From Hormiphora californensis (taxonomy: Eukaryota > Ctenophora > Tentaculata > Cydippida > Pleurobrachiidae), in the NCBI GenBank assembly GCA_020137815.1, contig CM035353.1, positions 1,699,459 through 1,763,458 of the forward strand: a stretch of 64,000 bases of DNA, in the 5' to 3' direction. Made by a program: the position numbers and the translations under genes. Positions 52,003 through 63,560 of this stretch are shown one piece after another (the stretch's first letter is position 1; every line of letters starts with the position of its first letter). The notes beneath the pieces were generated by a model. The model did no database searches. It was given only the letters and a program-made list of their open reading frames with translations, and had not been told where the DNA came from.

Positions 52003-52500
52003 TCAATCCCTGAACCTGAAGGTACGTTGTCTGTACGTTGCCTGTTCCTGTCTGCCCGCCTGTTCTATAGCCAGTGCAGTTCCATTCTGCCGATCGATTC
52101 CTACACACATCGCTACTGCGTGTGTTGTCAGAGCCACACGTCTTTCGATAGCCTGGCTGTGGCATGGCACATCATTGAGATCCACTGTTAGTTCAAGCAA
52201 GGTTATAGGATTTAGCGTGCCGTCCTCCGCTATGTAACAGGTATATCCCTGCGGAATAGAAGGTAGTTGTTAAAACTGGAAATTATACGAAACAAACGGT
52301 ATCTAATTCAATCTGGGCAATGAACTTACATTCACTCCAATTGATGTGGTGATAAGTTGGCTGACAGATGTTGCGCCCAGGTTCACTTTGGGCTTGCGGT
52401 ACACGTCCCCCACTCTCCATGGTTTGAGGTTATCGAACTGTACTGAGGGAGGGTTTTTAATATGAGCAAGTGAGATAATTTCTACTTTTTGGTCACCCAT
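52003..52500 (-). CDS. Two-exon 138-residue protein, unrecognised
   Basis: Exon 1 runs 52500-52330 (ATG; 57 codons; begins MGDQKVEIISLAHIKNPPSV, ends TTSIGVN) and has a GTAAGT donor. Exon 2 runs 52248-52003 (81 codons plus TGA; begins GYTCYIAEDGTLNPIT, contains LNDVPCHSQAIERRVALTTH and MCVGIDRQNGTALAIE) with a pyrimidine-CAG acceptor. Phase 0 at both sides. No frameshift, so it may be functional. No signal peptide or membrane segment. A frameshifted second copy of exon 2 lies at 52988-53215. I cannot name the family. Confidence 0.5.
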
Positions 52501-52987
52501 GTATTTTGGTCAGAAAAAGTTAAGGGTGAAATGAATTAGCCTGACGTCTTTTCGACCGAATCATCTACAAAGTGAGCTACAAAGTGAGCTCTCCCTCTCT
52601 CTCTCTTCGATATTTAACATTTGTTGCACTGACATCACGAAAACTAAGAAAATAGATTACAAAAAATACAAATCAGTCTGTAAATTAAACAGACTCCCTC
52701 TCTCTGTCAGCTGGACTAATATAATATGTCTCTTCTATACATCTTAACATCTTCGATATTTAACAATTGTTGCACTAACATAAACAGCAGTAGCGATGTG
52801 TGTTATAGAAATATGTCACAAAAATACAAAGCAGTGAGTGCAAGTGTCTGTTAAGTGTAAATTTAACATAACCCTCTCTGCCCAGAAAGACGTGTGGCTC
52901 TTAAAAACAAGCAGTAGCGATGTGTATAGGAATAGAAGAGGATAGATAAGAGAGCCCGTGAATAACAGCACAGTGTCTCTAATCATG

Positions 52988-53215
52988 TCATCGTGGATCA
53001 TCTAATCTATCCTCTTCTATGGCTAAAGCAGTACCGTTCTGCCGATCGATTCCTACACATATCGCTACTGCGTGTGTTGTCAGAGCCACACGTCTTTCTA
53101 TCTCCTGGCTGTGGCACGGCACCAAGTCCAGTTTGAGTTGACTGTTGAGTAACGGGGTTAAGGGTGCCATACTCAGCAATATATAGCAGGTATATTATAT
53201 CCTTGCGGAATAGAT
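52988..53215 (-). pseudogene. Frameshifted duplicate of the 52.0-52.25 kb exon
   Basis: LVPCHSQEIERRVALTTHAV and ICVGIDRQNGTALAIEE match the neighbouring exon, but the acceptor-proximal part is in another frame (YIAEYGTLNPVT). Confidence 0.65.
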
Positions 53216-53278
53216 AGCTCTTGTTCTTGCATCGAGATGAAGGGTTGGATCTGCAAAAGGTTTCCTTTCCCCGGCCTG

Positions 53279-53465
53279 CTAATTACAGATCCTGAAAGGA
53301 TACTCGGCAGCTGTACCAGGCCATATACACTGTATATTATACAGACGACCTGGGCTGGAACTATTCTATAGCACTGCTATAGAATAGCTCCAGCCCAGGT
53401 CGTCTGTATAATATACATGTATATGGTACAGCTGCCGCGTATCCTATCAGGATCTGTAATTATTA
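53279..53465. repeat. Long palindrome
   Basis: Arms of about 85 bp (TACAGATCCTGAAAGGATAC; CAGACGACCTGGGCTGGA and complements) around a TATAGCACTGCTATA turn. Confidence 0.8.
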
Positions 53466-53905
53466 GCTATACACCAGCTGGTAAACACGCGCTGCAGTAA
53501 ATGAAACTTACCAACATCGCATTTGTATCTCTGAAATGAAATCCTAAATATATCAAAACGTGTATAGTATTCTTTCATTCGATGCCGGAGACCAATTAGT
53601 ACTCCATGGTGTTTCAAGAATGTCAAACGCCTTGGCAAAGTCTAGGTAAATCACACTGCCATTATATTTTAAAAGTGCTATGGAAGCAAAGAACCTCGGC
53701 CATGTGTCCAGCCTGTCTGCCTGTTTTGCTGTCATGAATTCCTCCAGTAATTAACGCACCACCTTCTTAGGAGCCCTTTGTCAGTTCACTGGTGATCGTG
53801 TTGACTGTTTTTGTGCAGTCGCCGAAAGTAGAAGAGGAAGAACTCATGTTAATGTTTAGGGGATTGGGGTAGGACTTAAGGAAGCGACGAGGTGTTAGGT
53901 GTATG

Positions 53906-54289
53906 TTAATGTTTGTAACAATGGGAGAATGATAGATGCGTACTCTGGGTGGTGTTGTTCAGTAGCCTTAATAAATCCTTAAATGGTGGAGTCGGTCGTG
54001 CTGACTGTTGAGGATGTATCCATATTACAGGGTTTTCTATTTCCCCCGAACCATCTGTAATCCGTCGCGAATAAACTCGATAGTTTTTATTCGTCAGTAA
54101 TTCACTTGTTGTGGAATATATACCGCTTTGTTTTAAATGTTGTCTGAGAGCGTATAATGGCAGGCAATGGGCACGTTCCCCGAGTGGCAGAAGCGGCGTG
54201 CTTTGTTCACAATGATGACCTGGAATTAATGTCAACTTTCTCTCAAATATATTTTCGCATGTCGTGCATTTGTATGTTGGCTTATTCAT
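53906..54289 (-). CDS. Zinc-finger-like ORF, 127 residues
   Basis: Starts MNKPTYKCTTCENIFERKLT, continuing LIPGHHCEQ: a CxxC...HHC arrangement that could bind zinc. The rest is polar (LYALRQHLKQSGIYSTTSEL). It could be a 5' exon, or a retroelement gag-like or regulatory ORF. No splice partner identified. Confidence 0.35.
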   Translation of the reverse strand: MNKPTYKCTTCENIFERKLTLIPGHHCEQSTPLLPLGERAHCLPLYALRQHLKQSGIYSTTSELLTNKNYRVYSRRITDGSGEIENPVIWIHPQQSARPTPPFKDLLRLLNNTTQSTHLSFSHCYKH

Positions 54290-55261
54290 TTCTAATTAGA
54301 AACCTCCGATTCCACATCTAGTTCTCTTCCGTTCATCCCAAACTCTGTGGTATTTTTGTAGTGCCTTCCCAGGTATGGAGTTAACTCCAAAGGACGATCC
54401 AGCAAGTATCCTGGTCAATCAACGTTTGTGTTTTAAACAGGAAATCATAGAATTATATCAGAACTACCCTGTGGGCAGGGGCCTGCCAGGGGGTTCTGAA
54501 GAAGAGGGCGGTAGAGTGGGCACCACCCTGGCAGCCCAAGAAGAAGGTGGGTAGGTAGTTGCTAAATAGGGGTTGAATCTCTACTAGGAAGTGTATTATT
54601 GACAGTAAATCCGAGAGCCGCAACAAAGGCTTTAGCAAGTTGATTGATTGATTGAAGAAATTTAATGTTGAACAAAATAATGGACAAACACACTATAAAA
54701 CAGTCCGTAATTTAGCCCGTCCCCGTGCGAGGAAAATCGCTAGTCACACTAAAAACAAAAGGAACTCAAAACAGTTTCTCGAAGATCCACAGGCTTGTGG
54801 GGAAATGTGTGCACATGTGTATTCCTGTCCCCCTGGCCTTTCTATACAATCTGCTAGATCACCGTTTTTCGTTCCTATTTATTTAATTAATTGATATACC
54901 ACAGATCTAGTTCTTCTACATCTGATCCAAACACGTTATTAGTGTCTACGTATTCTCCTCCTTGTCGAGTAAGGGCAGCCAGGGTTAATTGCCCAGCCAT
55001 ACAAGTTATTGGCATCATCGTCTCGTGGGGACGTGGGAGAAAAAGAGCTCGTTCATATTATAATAAGTACTCATGATATTATATATATATATATAAGTAT
55101 ATAAGTAATATTTTCCCTGTGTTTGCTGCTTCGACAGACTGTTGCAAAACAAGGCAATGATCTCGTACTCTGTCTACTCCTAGCTACACTTATAAAAGTT
55201 AATATAAAGATACTTTATAAAGATATTTTCCACACAACCCAGCTCTACAGCTGACTATGTT

Positions 55262-55915
55262 TTATACACGGTGTTCATTTTGGATCTTTACAAGCGTTGG
55301 GCTTCACCCACAAAAAAGTCTGCAAGATTAGCTTATGAAACTTCGTACTTGGACTATTCTATACCCTCATTCAAGGTTCCTGGTGTTTTCGGAGCTCTAG
55401 CACCCCGGGAAGTGTGTTTTTAGCATCAAAAGGAATTTTTTGCTGATGCTGAGACTTCGCTAAAATGTTTTTTGGGTATTTTCTATGTCAATCCCAAAGT
55501 TTCATGATGATTAGATGTGTTTTTCGGTCTCAGAATTTCGAAAAAGTGGCTGGAATGACTCTAAAATGGCTTAAAAATTGACATTTTAGAGTCATTCCGG
55601 CCACTTTTTCCGAAATTCTGAGACCGAAAAACACATTCAATCACCATGAAACTTTGGGATTGACATAGAAAATACCCAAAAAACATTTTAGCAAAGTCTC
55701 AGCATCAGCAAAAAAATTCCTTCTGGTAGTTTTGATGCTAAAAACACACTTCCCGGGGTGCTAGAGCTCCGAAAACACCAGGAACCTTGAATGAGGGTAT
55801 AGAATAGTCCAAGTATGAAGTTTCATAATCTTATCTTGCAAACTTTTTTCTGGGTGAAGCCCAACGCTTGTAAAGATCCAAAATGAACAGTGTTCATTGA
55901 ACACCCTGTTAAGTC
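55262..55915. mobile_element. Foldback element, family C, second copy
   Basis: Same arm sequence as 37890-39423 (TTTACAAGCGTTGGGCTTCA and ATTCAAGGTTCCTGGTGTTT), arms about 320 bp, almost no spacer. It lacks the inserted central cargo of the larger copy. Confidence 0.85.
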
Positions 55916-55939
55916 ATGGAAATGTTGTCAAAAACAGCC

Positions 55940-57105
55940 CGAACCTAGAAATCATTAGGGGCAAGCTAATTTTTGCACAATCCGATAGTCAATAGGCCCC
56001 TGAACCACCAAAAAAAAGTCCCAAGCCCAACTCCTGGGGGAAGTGCCCCTAATTGGCCCTAATTGATTACAGTGTATTTGTAACCATCGATTAAATCGTA
56101 AATCGTCTTAGGAAAGGGGTAGAGAGAAAACCGAGGGCACTAAAATGATCAGCGTCCTCGAATTAGTGGGGGTAGGTGCTAAAATTAAGTCTCTATCTCA
56201 TCTGGTTAATTAGATAATTGGATAATTAGATCCGCACATAGCCGTTTTTGGCCATATGGCTATAGCCACTTGGGAATGGTTTAAAGACTTTTACTGGTGC
56301 CATTTCGTAGGCAATGGCTAAGTTATGGGGGGTCGTGGTCGGACTTTTAAGCTCTATCTCCAACCGTTTACCCGTTATTTGGGTTCAAAGGTGCTGAAAA
56401 TGAGCAAAAAATGGCAAAAAGTACGATTTTGAGCCTCTTTGTGGACACGCTCATTTTTAGTCATTTTTGCCGCGCGAGCCAATCAGAGGCCAGAATTTCG
56501 AAATCCAGCCCTCTGATTGGCTCGCGCGGCTAAAAATGAAAAAAGTGAACCACACCTTCCCGATAAGATAGAAAGCTAATTCCGGTTGCGTTGGATTCGT
56601 CTTGAAAAGCTGATTCAGAAAAGCTCCGTGCCTCATCTGGACCTTATACACCGTCAGACACTACTAATTAACCAGATGAGATAGAGACTTGATTTCAGCA
56701 CCTACCCCCACTAATTCGAGGACGCTGATCATTTTAGTGCCCTCGGTTTTGTCTCTACTCTTTTCGTAAGTGGCTATAGCCATATAGCCAAAAAACGGCT
56801 ATGCGCAAACCTAATTATCCAATTATCTAATTAACCAGATGAGATAGAGACTTAATTCCAGCACCTACCCCCACTAATGTGAGGACGCTGAACACTTTGG
56901 TGCCCTCGGTTTTCTCTCTACTCCTTTCCTAAGACGATTTACGATTTAATTGATGGTTACAAATACACTGTAATCAATTAGGGCCAATTAGGGGCACTTC
57001 CCCCAGGAGTTGGGCTTGGGACTTTTTTTTGGTGGTTCAGGGGCCTATTGACTATCGGATTGTGCAAAAATTAGCTTGCCCCTAATGATTTCTAGGTTCT
57101 AACAA
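55940..57105. mobile_element. Nested foldback element
   Basis: Outer arms 55940-56210 and 56830-57105 (CGAACCTAGAAATCATTAGG and complement). An inner mirrored unit (about 56200-56730) repeats TAATTAACCAGATGAGATAG. At its centre is a GCCGCGCGAGCCAATCAGAG palindrome (56468-56537). Confidence 0.75.
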
Positions 57106-57159
57106 GAATTCCATGAATTATGTACAATGAACTTCATCATAAACTCTCTAAAACTCTAA

Positions 57160-57345
57160 AACCGGATATTCATCACACATGATGTGCTGTTTGTCAACGA
57201 TCAATGATATGTCGTTGACAAATGACAAACAGCACATCATGTGTGATGAATATCCGGTGGTATTCGGCAACATGGAAAAATCCCTTCTTCACTGATATGA
57301 TATTACCATATCAGTGAAGAAGGGATTTTTCCATGTTGCCGATTA
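57160..57345. repeat. Two adjacent perfect hairpins
   Basis: 57162-57258 (CCGGATATTCATCACACATG and complement) and 57267-57342 (GGCAACATGGAAAAATCCCT and complement). Non-coding. Confidence 0.85.
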
Positions 57346-57742
57346 CCATAGTAGGCAATGAAAGGCTAATTGAGGATCAAATAGACCTAGCTCGGCTAGC
57401 CTTGTGGTCGTAGAATGCCCGTACCGGCGTGGCCGCGGTAAGAGCGGTGCAATATAAAATACATTCAGCTTTATGAGCTTTAATAATTAATATATAGATG
57501 GTCTTTGTGACTGTTTAGTCATCTCTTTGTGATAGTCTCTTGATCCCTTAATGTGGTAGTCCCTTGAGCCCTCAATCCAGCACTGATCGATCCTAGGATA
57601 ATATCGTTTCATATTACCTTCGCCTCTTCTAGCTGTGAACTAGAAAAATGACAAATTTCTACGAGGGATCAGTATACGCCGAATACAATTATTATTCTCT
57701 ACATGTGTATTCTACTAATCATACAAACTTTTACTAATCACG

Positions 57743-58022
57743 AAATCACGAAATCAATTTGGCCTCCTTTGCCTGCTGGAGAAGCTCCTTCATCTCCTGT
57801 TGCTCTCCTGCCATTTTACAGGCTGCTGTGAGGTTATTCCAGGTAATAGGCTGTCCTACACTGTTGTACATGTCCGGGTTGACAATCAGCAATTCGGAAA
57901 TGATTCTTAGTCTAAACTTGACCAGTGACCGTTGTAACTCGAAGGTCGGCCTCCGAAAATGCCTCCTTTGACCTTTAGAAATTATCCTCTTCTTACAGCG
58001 GTCAAGACAACGTTCTACAGTT
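57743..58022 (-). CDS. C-terminal exon-like ORF
   Basis: Minus strand is open from about 58000 to TGA at 57743-57745, reading LRIISELLIVNPDMYNSVGQ and WNNLTAACKMAGEQQEMKEL, then LQQAKEAKLIS. A helical C-terminus of an unrecognised protein. The upstream part (57917-58022) is duplicated at about 59310-59400 in another frame, so which frame is genuine is uncertain. Confidence 0.35.
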
Positions 58023-59635
58023 TATTAGTATGAAATTTTATTAATTAACAAATTAATCAAAACTATTTTAAAACTATTTTAAAACTTGAATTATTAAACT
58101 TTATTAATTAATATAGATGGTCTTTTTGACATGTCTAGTCATTTCCTTGTGGTAGTCGATCCTGATCCCACTGCAGCCTACTTGCTGATCCTTGAAACTC
58201 AGCGGGATATTGTTCCAAAATTTCACAAATCTTTTATGAGCAATTGGAAAATATCAAATACCAAATACAAATGTATAATATTTAGGCCATTTATATACTT
58301 GTCCATGCTCCATATAATTTCTCTGAAACAGATAAAATTCTTCTCTTATGTAGAATGTGTTGGGGATGGACGTTGTGTCGTTGTGCATGGCTGGTGTGTT
58401 TTAGTAAAACAGTTAACTACCTTGTTTATATGTAGGAATTTCAAATCCAACGTTGATCGTTGATCAATCAACATTGGCTGGATATCAGATTACTTTTTGG
58501 GTTTTAAACAAGAAATTATAGATTATAGAATTATATCAGACCTACCCTGTGGGCAGGGGCCTGCCAGGGGGTTCTGAAGAAGAGGGCGGTAGAATGGGCA
58601 CCGCCAGCTGGTAGCCCCCGGGACACCCTCGGGGGAAAGGCTCTTTATTTAGGCCTAAATCGGGGTCCGACATATAAGTATGTATATAAGTAATGTTTTC
58701 CCTGTATTTGCTGCTTCGACAAACTGTTGCAAAACAAGGCAATGATCTCGTACTCTGTCTGCTCCTAGCTACACTTAGATATAAAGATATTTTCCTCACA
58801 ACTTTTAAACCAGCTCTACAGCTGACTATGTTTTATCCCCTGTTTTATACAATGAACTTTATCATAAACTCTCTAAAATTCTAAATCCGGATATTTGATT
58901 ATTATGAGTTCTTTTCGGATTGTTTTTATATCCGCGACAGAGTCTATAAATTCAAATTCAAATTCAAATTCAAATTAAAAAGTACTTAACAATAATATTA
59001 TTGTCATATAACTATAGGTAAAAAAGTGGGAGTAGGAGGGGTAGAGAGAGGGTTCAGGGGGTTGAGAGGAGAGGTAAGGTGGGCGGTGGTAGTGTGTGTA
59101 TTATGGGTTGATGATGGTGTGAATTAGGTGAGAGAGATGATGATTGATATGTGAGGGGAAGACATGACCACGAAGGGAGGTTCTATACATAGGTTCCATA
59201 GTAGCGGTGATAGGATTCCTCCCTGAGGTGTTCCTCTTTCAATTCTCCAACTTATGGTTTCTCCCCCGAGTTCTAGCATGATTGTCCTGTTTCTTAGGTA
59301 AACTAAACTAACCAGTGACCGTTTTAACTCAGGTCGGCCTCCGTCAATGTCTCCTTTAGAAATTGTCCTCTTCTTACAGCGGTCAAGACAGCGTTGTACT
59401 GTTTAATGTTTATTTATATAAAACTTTATTAATTAATATAGATGGTCTTTGTGACTGTCTAGTCATCTCCTTGTGGTAGTCTCCTGATCCCACAGCCTAC
59501 TTGCTGATCCTTGAAACTCAGCGGGATATTGTTCCAAAATTTCACAAATCTTTTCCGCTCGTTTACCGCATTATAGGTATGAGCAATTGGAAAATATCAA
59601 ATACCAAATACAATTATATGATATTTTAGACTGCC
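57917..59635. repeat. Direct duplication, offset ~1.38 kb
   Basis: 57917-58290 and 59310-59635 match over about 330 bp (ACCAGTGACCGTT..., TTCTTACAGCGGTCAAGACA, TTAATATAGATGGTCTTT, CTGATCCTTGAAACTCAGCG). A third partial copy begins near 57480. A separate pair, TGTGGGCAGGGGCCTGCCAG and flanks, is at 54468-54520 and 58545-58592. Confidence 0.8.
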
Positions 59636-60350
59636 ATATTTACGCTCGTGAGTTGCTTAAAGTGTGTCGGTATACTGGCTCCCAGTTATACTCTCCAGGT
59701 CAGTAAGTACGTCGTCTATATGGTCCACCAGTTGAGAAAGACCTTGCTGTCCTGTATTGAGAACATCATTATATATTTGATGGAATTCTAGTTGTGTTAG
59801 ACATGATCTTCCTGATCTGAAACCATGTTGGCATGTTGGTTATGATAGCAGAGATAGTAGAGTTAGTGGTCATTCGTCTGTACACTTCATCAGCGGTAAT
59901 TGCAATAGCCTGGTTAGTTTTGACTGATATTGCCAACAAGATCCTCAGCACAGAGGGAGCCCGGTCCTTCGATTTTTATATTAGACAAGTTTTTTAACAA
60001 GTTTGTTGTCTGGCGGCGATGAGTCATCACCAGAATTATTATCTTCATCAGGAGGGTCATCATCGGCTTGTGGGTCAAGGCATGACATCGGGAAACAAAA
60101 CATACCTCAAATTAATTTTATGAAATTAAATAACCAACTCCGTCGTAACATGTATTATTATTATGTATTACTATTATAATGTACAAGCTCGCAAGTAAAT
60201 AATAAATATGTGCTCAAACAGACTTTTACTTGCAACCACTTACACTATAGTTTATTGCTGATTGTAGAAATGTCCAGGGGAGGTTTAACTCAATCAAAAA
60301 CTTATTTATTCATTACACTCATTTTATGATTTATGAAATTAATTCATATG
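58880..60350. other. Gap region: low coding signal
   Basis: Apart from the direct duplication and the QHGF RT fragment, I see AT-rich sequence with a (AAATTC)n hexamer run at 58951-58976 and no supported exon. Confidence 0.5.
59640..59990 (-). pseudogene. Reverse-transcriptase fragment (QHGF box)
   Basis: Minus strand reads QHGFRSGRSCLTQL near 59828-59790, the conserved non-LTR RT block upstream of box A, but the sequence then departs (LVDHIDDVLTDLESITGSQY) and stops. Truncated. Confidence 0.6.
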
Positions 60351-60493
60351 AACCACTGCCATGTTAAATATTGCATGAGCATACTTCAATGCTGCGTCAC
60401 ATGTTAGTGCCGGAAGTTACACCATTTCTTACAACATTTTTTACAACAAGTCATCAATCTCGCCTTACAGGGGTTTGCTTGTTCGTTAATTCT

Positions 60494-60930
60494 CTACACA
60501 CCTCCAGTAATTCTGAGGGATGGAACCCTTCGGTTCAGCGGGGCCATGAAGACCTTGGGGAACTCGGAAGGGGCGGGGTCGTAGGGGTGCACCCTGTTAG
60601 TTCTAACCCTTATCTTACCCCCTGATGATGATATCGGAGTGGGGGGTTGAGGGGTCGGCATGGTCATCCTGAATTCCTCCACTGCCTCTTTTAACATTTC
60701 CCGCATAAAGTCACACTTACTTCTGTTCTGCTCCCACCTGGCCCTGGGGGAGCTAGCTCGTCCAGTTTCTTCTTGCTTTCGATGAGTCTTGGTATTGTCT
60801 CCACTCTCATCGTGTAGTAAGTGGTCGTCAGATTCACTATCTTCCATAGACCGTCAGGAACTAGTTCAACGTCCTCTCCGATGAAAATGGCCGTGAGTGT
60901 GGGAGGAAGATGAACGCATATGGGCACTTT
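60494..60930 (-). CDS. Exon-like ORFs, unrecognised
   Basis: From about 60930 the minus strand reads VHLPPTLTAIFIGEDVELVP, then LWKIVNLTTTYYTMRVETIP, to a possible GTAAGT donor near 60722. An overlapping frame (60847-60494) is also open (CDFMREMLKEAVEEFRMTM, then a proline-rich stretch). One is probably a shadow. No family recognised. Confidence 0.3.
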
Positions 60931-61052
60931 GTATAATACTAGCCTTAGATGGATTCTAAGCTATACTAGATAGTAATATTCTAGAATCGACATGTTTTTA
61001 CGGTAGATACTTACATCTAGTTTCTTGTCGGTAAAGAATTTCTCTATCTCCG

Positions 61053-61331
61053 TTACTTCTGGTTCAGACAGGAGGGAATAGTATTTAGAAAAGGTCTGTA
61101 TCTCCGTTTCGCTCTGTACCATATATGTGATGATGCAGTCCTCGCTTTTATTTCTTTCATTCTAGGACATTCATACAGGATGTGTTCGGCGTTTTCTTTG
61201 GTGTTGCATATGTCGCAGTATGGAACTATACGGTTTGACACGGTTTGCAAACAATTCCACACGGGTTTCCCGATGCGTAGGAACTGGGTGGTGCCTGGGT
61301 GGGTTGAACGGAATTCCGTGAGTATCTCCAA
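61053..61331 (-). pseudogene. Retroelement tail with CxxC...HxxxxC motif
   Basis: VPYCDICNTKENAEHILYEC (then P) is the C-terminal zinc-binding signature seen after the RT or RNase H region of several non-LTR retrotransposons. No RT core is adjacent. Confidence 0.6.
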
Positions 61332-61568
61332 CAGTATGCAGTACTCAGTAGTTTCCCAATTGCGCTGCTAAGTTGAAGATTTTTCCAATTTCTTTGGGCA
61401 TTATTCTAGGAGCTCGTACACAGTACATGTAACTAAATCAATCTAAAATACTTAAACTCAATCTCCATCATAGTTTATAGAGATGGTATCTCAGCTTCCG
61501 GCTTGATCAACAGGGACAAAATGAAATTACGGTGTTTTATTAAACGGAACAGTTTCGATGTCACAACA

Positions 61569-61862
61569 TCAATCTCCATCAGCAATATCTTCATTATCTT
61601 CTAAAAAGGAGTCTGTTGATGAATTGTTGATATATTCTTCTATAATTTTAGTGACTTCTTTGTTAGCCCTCGATGTTGTCATGATAGTTATCGGGATTGC
61701 CCCTATTCCCCTTCTTATGTAGAGGAGTAATAACGCTATTGGTCCACGACTATGATCAGTTCTACTTCCTGACAGCGCGGGGCCTGTCAAGTACGTCTTC
61801 ATGGTGATGTTTTTCGTTAGCCGCACCTCTCGCTTAATACCGTTGAATTGCTGCCCTAACTC
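61569..61862 (-). CDS. Terminal exon with transmembrane segment and acidic tail
   Basis: After a CCATAG acceptor at about 61863 the minus strand reads EELGQQFNGIKREVRLTKNI, then a hydrophobic GPIALLLLYIRR...IGAIPITIM stretch and an acidic end (FLEDNEDIADGD) with TGA at 61569-61571. No upstream partner in matching phase was confirmed. Confidence 0.35.
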   Translation of the reverse strand, partial: ELGQQFNGIKREVRLTKNITMKTYLTGPALSGSRTDHSRGPIALLLLYIRRGIGAIPITIMTTSRANKEVTKIIEEYINNSSTDSFLEDNEDIADGD

Positions 61863-62014
61863 CTCCTATGGAGTCCACTACCCGTAGATTTGAATCGATT
61901 CCTCGCCAATATATTAACTAGTCCCAATTGCCGGGAGGATCCTCATTCACTTGCGGTTAATATTGGCGATTAATAATTGAATACTCTTATATACTAATAT
62001 TAGTATTAACATAC

Positions 62015-62158
62015 TTCTTAGGGTGACCTCAGCCTCGACAATGGCCTTGTCAGAAGTGTTCCCAGGATACAATTCGCTTATCCAGGTTACCACTCCATGT
62101 GGACTGATACCAATCATGCCTTTCAATGTCGGCGGATCTATTAGGATGATAGTAGAAA
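62015..62158 (-). pseudogene. DDE transposase (DDE_Tnp_4-like) exon
   Basis: Minus strand reads PTLKGMIGISPHGVVTWISE, then LYPGNTSDKAIVEAEVT. This matches the K(F/G)LxGIxPxGxxxFxSxxxxGxxSD block of DDE_Tnp_4 (IS4EU/Harbinger-like) transposases. It ends at a GTATGT donor. Neighbouring exons of the domain were not recognised. Confidence 0.65.
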
Positions 62159-62757
62159 TGTAAAATGTGTGTCATTGAAAAATATGATACCCGTGACTTC
62201 TTCTGTTGACTTTCTGGTGAGTTTGGGTCTTCCCATGGTTATGGGTGGTAGGATAAGGGGTCCCTTATTTGTGATACGAGTGCAATGGGATATACATCGT
62301 TATAATGTCGCCCTTCCACCCCAAATCTCCAAGTTACCCGTGTTTCGTTTTAGATTTGATTTGTCTGTGGAATGTTGCCTCGGACTGGTTGTGTTCCTCT
62401 ATCCTTATATTAGTCCTCTTCTTCTTCTTTGAGGCCGTCTCCACCATGGTTGAGATTGAGGGATGGGACCATAGAGATTCCTCTATAGTATTTCTCTATA
62501 GTGTTCCTTTATCCTTATATTAGTTCTCACTGGTGGTTGGTACTCGTAAACACTCTGAGTGCGGTTTTCGTCCAGGTGTTTTTGAGTAATCTGCTGCTGT
62601 ACGTTCTTCCTGGAAAGGGAGACAGTGTTAGATTGGATTATTGGTTCCCCACAGTAGCTGTTATAGGGGTGATATGTGATAGTTATAGGTTTTTTCAATA
62701 TATATTTATGAGGATATCATTATACTTTTAAAAAGCGTCACCGTAATCGAATACCTA

Positions 62758-63093
62758 TCAAGCCGCCCTAGATCGGAACTCAATCCAGCCCACATCACGA
62801 GCTTTTGGGAGTAGTTCGACTTGGTCCAGGTGTGCCCTGTAGGTGGTGCTGCTCCCCAGAAGATGTTGGTGCTCCCATGCAGACGGATCCGTCGAGGTGA
62901 ATGTTAGCCTCATCTGTCCAGTGTCCAAAACGGTTTCTCGAGATAGTACATATGTGACTTTTCTCACATTATATATTCTATTTCTACTTCTATTTCTATT
63001 ACTATACACACTATAACTGAGGTCATTAGCTTTAATCAACTCCTCTAACACTGTTTTCTTGGACCTCTCTCCTCCTCGGACAACAGTTCGCAC
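62758..63093 (-). CDS. Exon-like ORF, 111 residues, unrecognised
   Basis: Reads TVLEELIKANDLSYSVYSNR, VRKVTYVLSRETVLDTGQMR, LTFTSTDPSAWEHQHLLGSS to a TGA at 62758-62760. Coding-like composition. An alternative frame over 63050-63120 (DWEFIESGTEQCELLSEEE) is also plausible. Confidence 0.35.
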   Translation of the reverse strand: MRTVVRGGERSKKTVLEELIKANDLSYSVYSNRNRSRNRIYNVRKVTYVLSRETVLDTGQMRLTFTSTDPSAWEHQHLLGSSTTYRAHLDQVELLPKARDVGWIEFRSRAA

Positions 63094-63560
63094 TGCTCGG
63101 TGCCACTCTCTATGAATTCCCAGTCAGGAAGATGCTCCTTTATTACAATTCTTCAAAAGACGGGCCTGCTGTCCCAGTTTGTTATCAGTTATCAGAACAA
63201 GGTCAATTAGAGCAACATAATTAGAGGAAATATCATGATCCCTCCACCTTACTTCTTTAGAAACGGATTAGATGCAGACCCTTGAGTGGGTACAGTAATG
63301 TAAATGTCGATCTCAGCCTAAAGCACTCTCACACTATTTCTTGTAGTCACCTCAGATATGATAAGGAGGGTGGGGGATTCCTGAGAGTAATGCCGGTTTA
63401 CCATTTCTACACGTAGCATAGGGATGGACATTCCCCTCTTCCCCAGTGAACCTCACATGAAGCGTCTGGGGTGCAGGGAGGGAGTGGACCTTCCGGTCTG
63501 CGGGGCCCACCCCGGGCCTTTATTGTAGTTGGCTTCAGATGTTGAATAAAATCCGCTTTA

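Larger units (their letters stand above)
43553..53655 (-). repeat. Dispersed ~80 bp repeats encoding reverse-transcriptase box A
   Basis: Copies at 43553-43630, 49333-49415, 49873-49953, 50158-50240, 50812-50890 and 53571-53650. A truncated tail lies at 48170-48190, and weaker box-A-only pieces near 45185-45225, 45375-45410 and 50035-50080. On the minus strand each reads (I/L)(Y/F)(F/L/I)D(F/L/Y)xKAFD, followed in most by a shared PWSTxWAPASNE-like tail. Flanks differ, and no copy extends into the next RT box. Confidence 0.75.
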
